Source of the DNA: an uncultured Mucilaginibacter sp.
GTDB taxonomy: Bacteria > Bacteroidota > Bacteroidia > Sphingobacteriales > Sphingobacteriaceae
Direction of reading: 5' to 3'
Assembly (NCBI GenBank): GCA_903885865.1
Contig: CAISKH010000035.1
Coordinates: 1-14,115, forward strand
Length of the DNA stretch: 14,115 nt
Both the position numbers and the translations under genes were made by a program. This document shows positions 14,078 through 14,115 of the stretch, piece after piece. Under the pieces are notes generated by a model. That model ran no database searches and had not been told where the DNA came from. It was given only the letters and a program-made list of their open reading frames with translations. The first letter of the stretch is position 1; each line of letters opens with the position of its first letter.

Positions 14078-14115
14078 ATGAAGAATTTTCTTGACGACGA
14101 CTTTTTATTAGAAAC
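14078..14115 (+). CDS. uxaC: glucuronate isomerase, 5' fragment cut by window end
   Basis: Twelve full codons read M-K-N-F-L-D-D-D-F-L-L-E, followed by the first two bases of a Thr codon. This is the characteristic N-terminus of uronate isomerase UxaC (typically M-K-x-F-x-D-x-x-F-L-L-x-x, from knowledge of the family), the enzyme that isomerises D-glucuronate to D-fructuronate and D-galacturonate to D-tagaturonate in the cytoplasm. The rest of the protein (about 465 residues) lies beyond the window. The call rests on a short motif but fits the GH67-like enzyme in the same region. The gene starts 75 bases after GH130. Confidence 0.7.
   Translation, partial: MKNFLDDDFLLE

Overview
The window looks like chromosomal DNA of a soil or plant-associated Bacteroidota, most plausibly Sphingobacteriaceae (Mucilaginibacter or Pedobacter type). 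This is inferred from gene content (GH67-like and GH130 carbohydrate enzymes, ThuA proteins, a CxxCH 'PVC-type' sugar dehydrogenase), from the scarcity of Shine-Dalgarno sequences before A/T-rich start regions, and from several TTG-N(16-20)-TAnnTTTG promoter-like elements. No rRNA, tRNA, CRISPR array, intact transposon or phage gene was seen.

Layout. At 100-681 (+) is an HdeD-like membrane protein, convergent with a small coiled-coil protein (701-1081, -) and a PNPOx-fold flavin protein (1170-1622, -). The next gap hides a small (+) remnant (1736-1831) carrying what looks like the GH95 alpha-fucosidase signature. Then come a secreted GH67-like enzyme (1837-4455, -) and, upstream of it on the same strand, a secreted alpha/beta-hydrolase esterase (4514-5416, -). 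These two probably form one operon. A 513-bp divergent regulatory gap with a perfect 16-bp palindrome follows.

Rightwards from that gap runs an exported redox and sugar module: a small cytochrome c with its own terminator (5930-6340), two tandem ThuA paralogues (one lipoprotein, one Sec-secreted; 6458-7261 and 7345-8151), and a 752-aa beta-propeller/HEAT/cytochrome-c dehydrogenase (8191-10449) ending in a strong terminator. Next is a two-gene unit of class I fructose-bisphosphate aldolase and a phosphomannomutase-like HAD phosphatase (10567-12369). A 376-bp gap is packed with GTGATTCA repeats. After it come a two-TM small protein and a GH130 mannoside phosphorylase/hydrolase (12746-14002). 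At the right edge lie the first 12 codons of an apparent glucuronate isomerase (uxaC).

Working together (inference): the GH67-like enzyme, the esterase and uxaC suggest uronic-acid-decorated plant polysaccharide use. GH130, the PMM-like HAD and aldolase could pass mannose-1-phosphate through mannose-6-phosphate into glycolysis. The ThuA/dehydrogenase/cytochrome genes suggest periplasmic oxidation of sugars, with electrons passed to cytochrome c.
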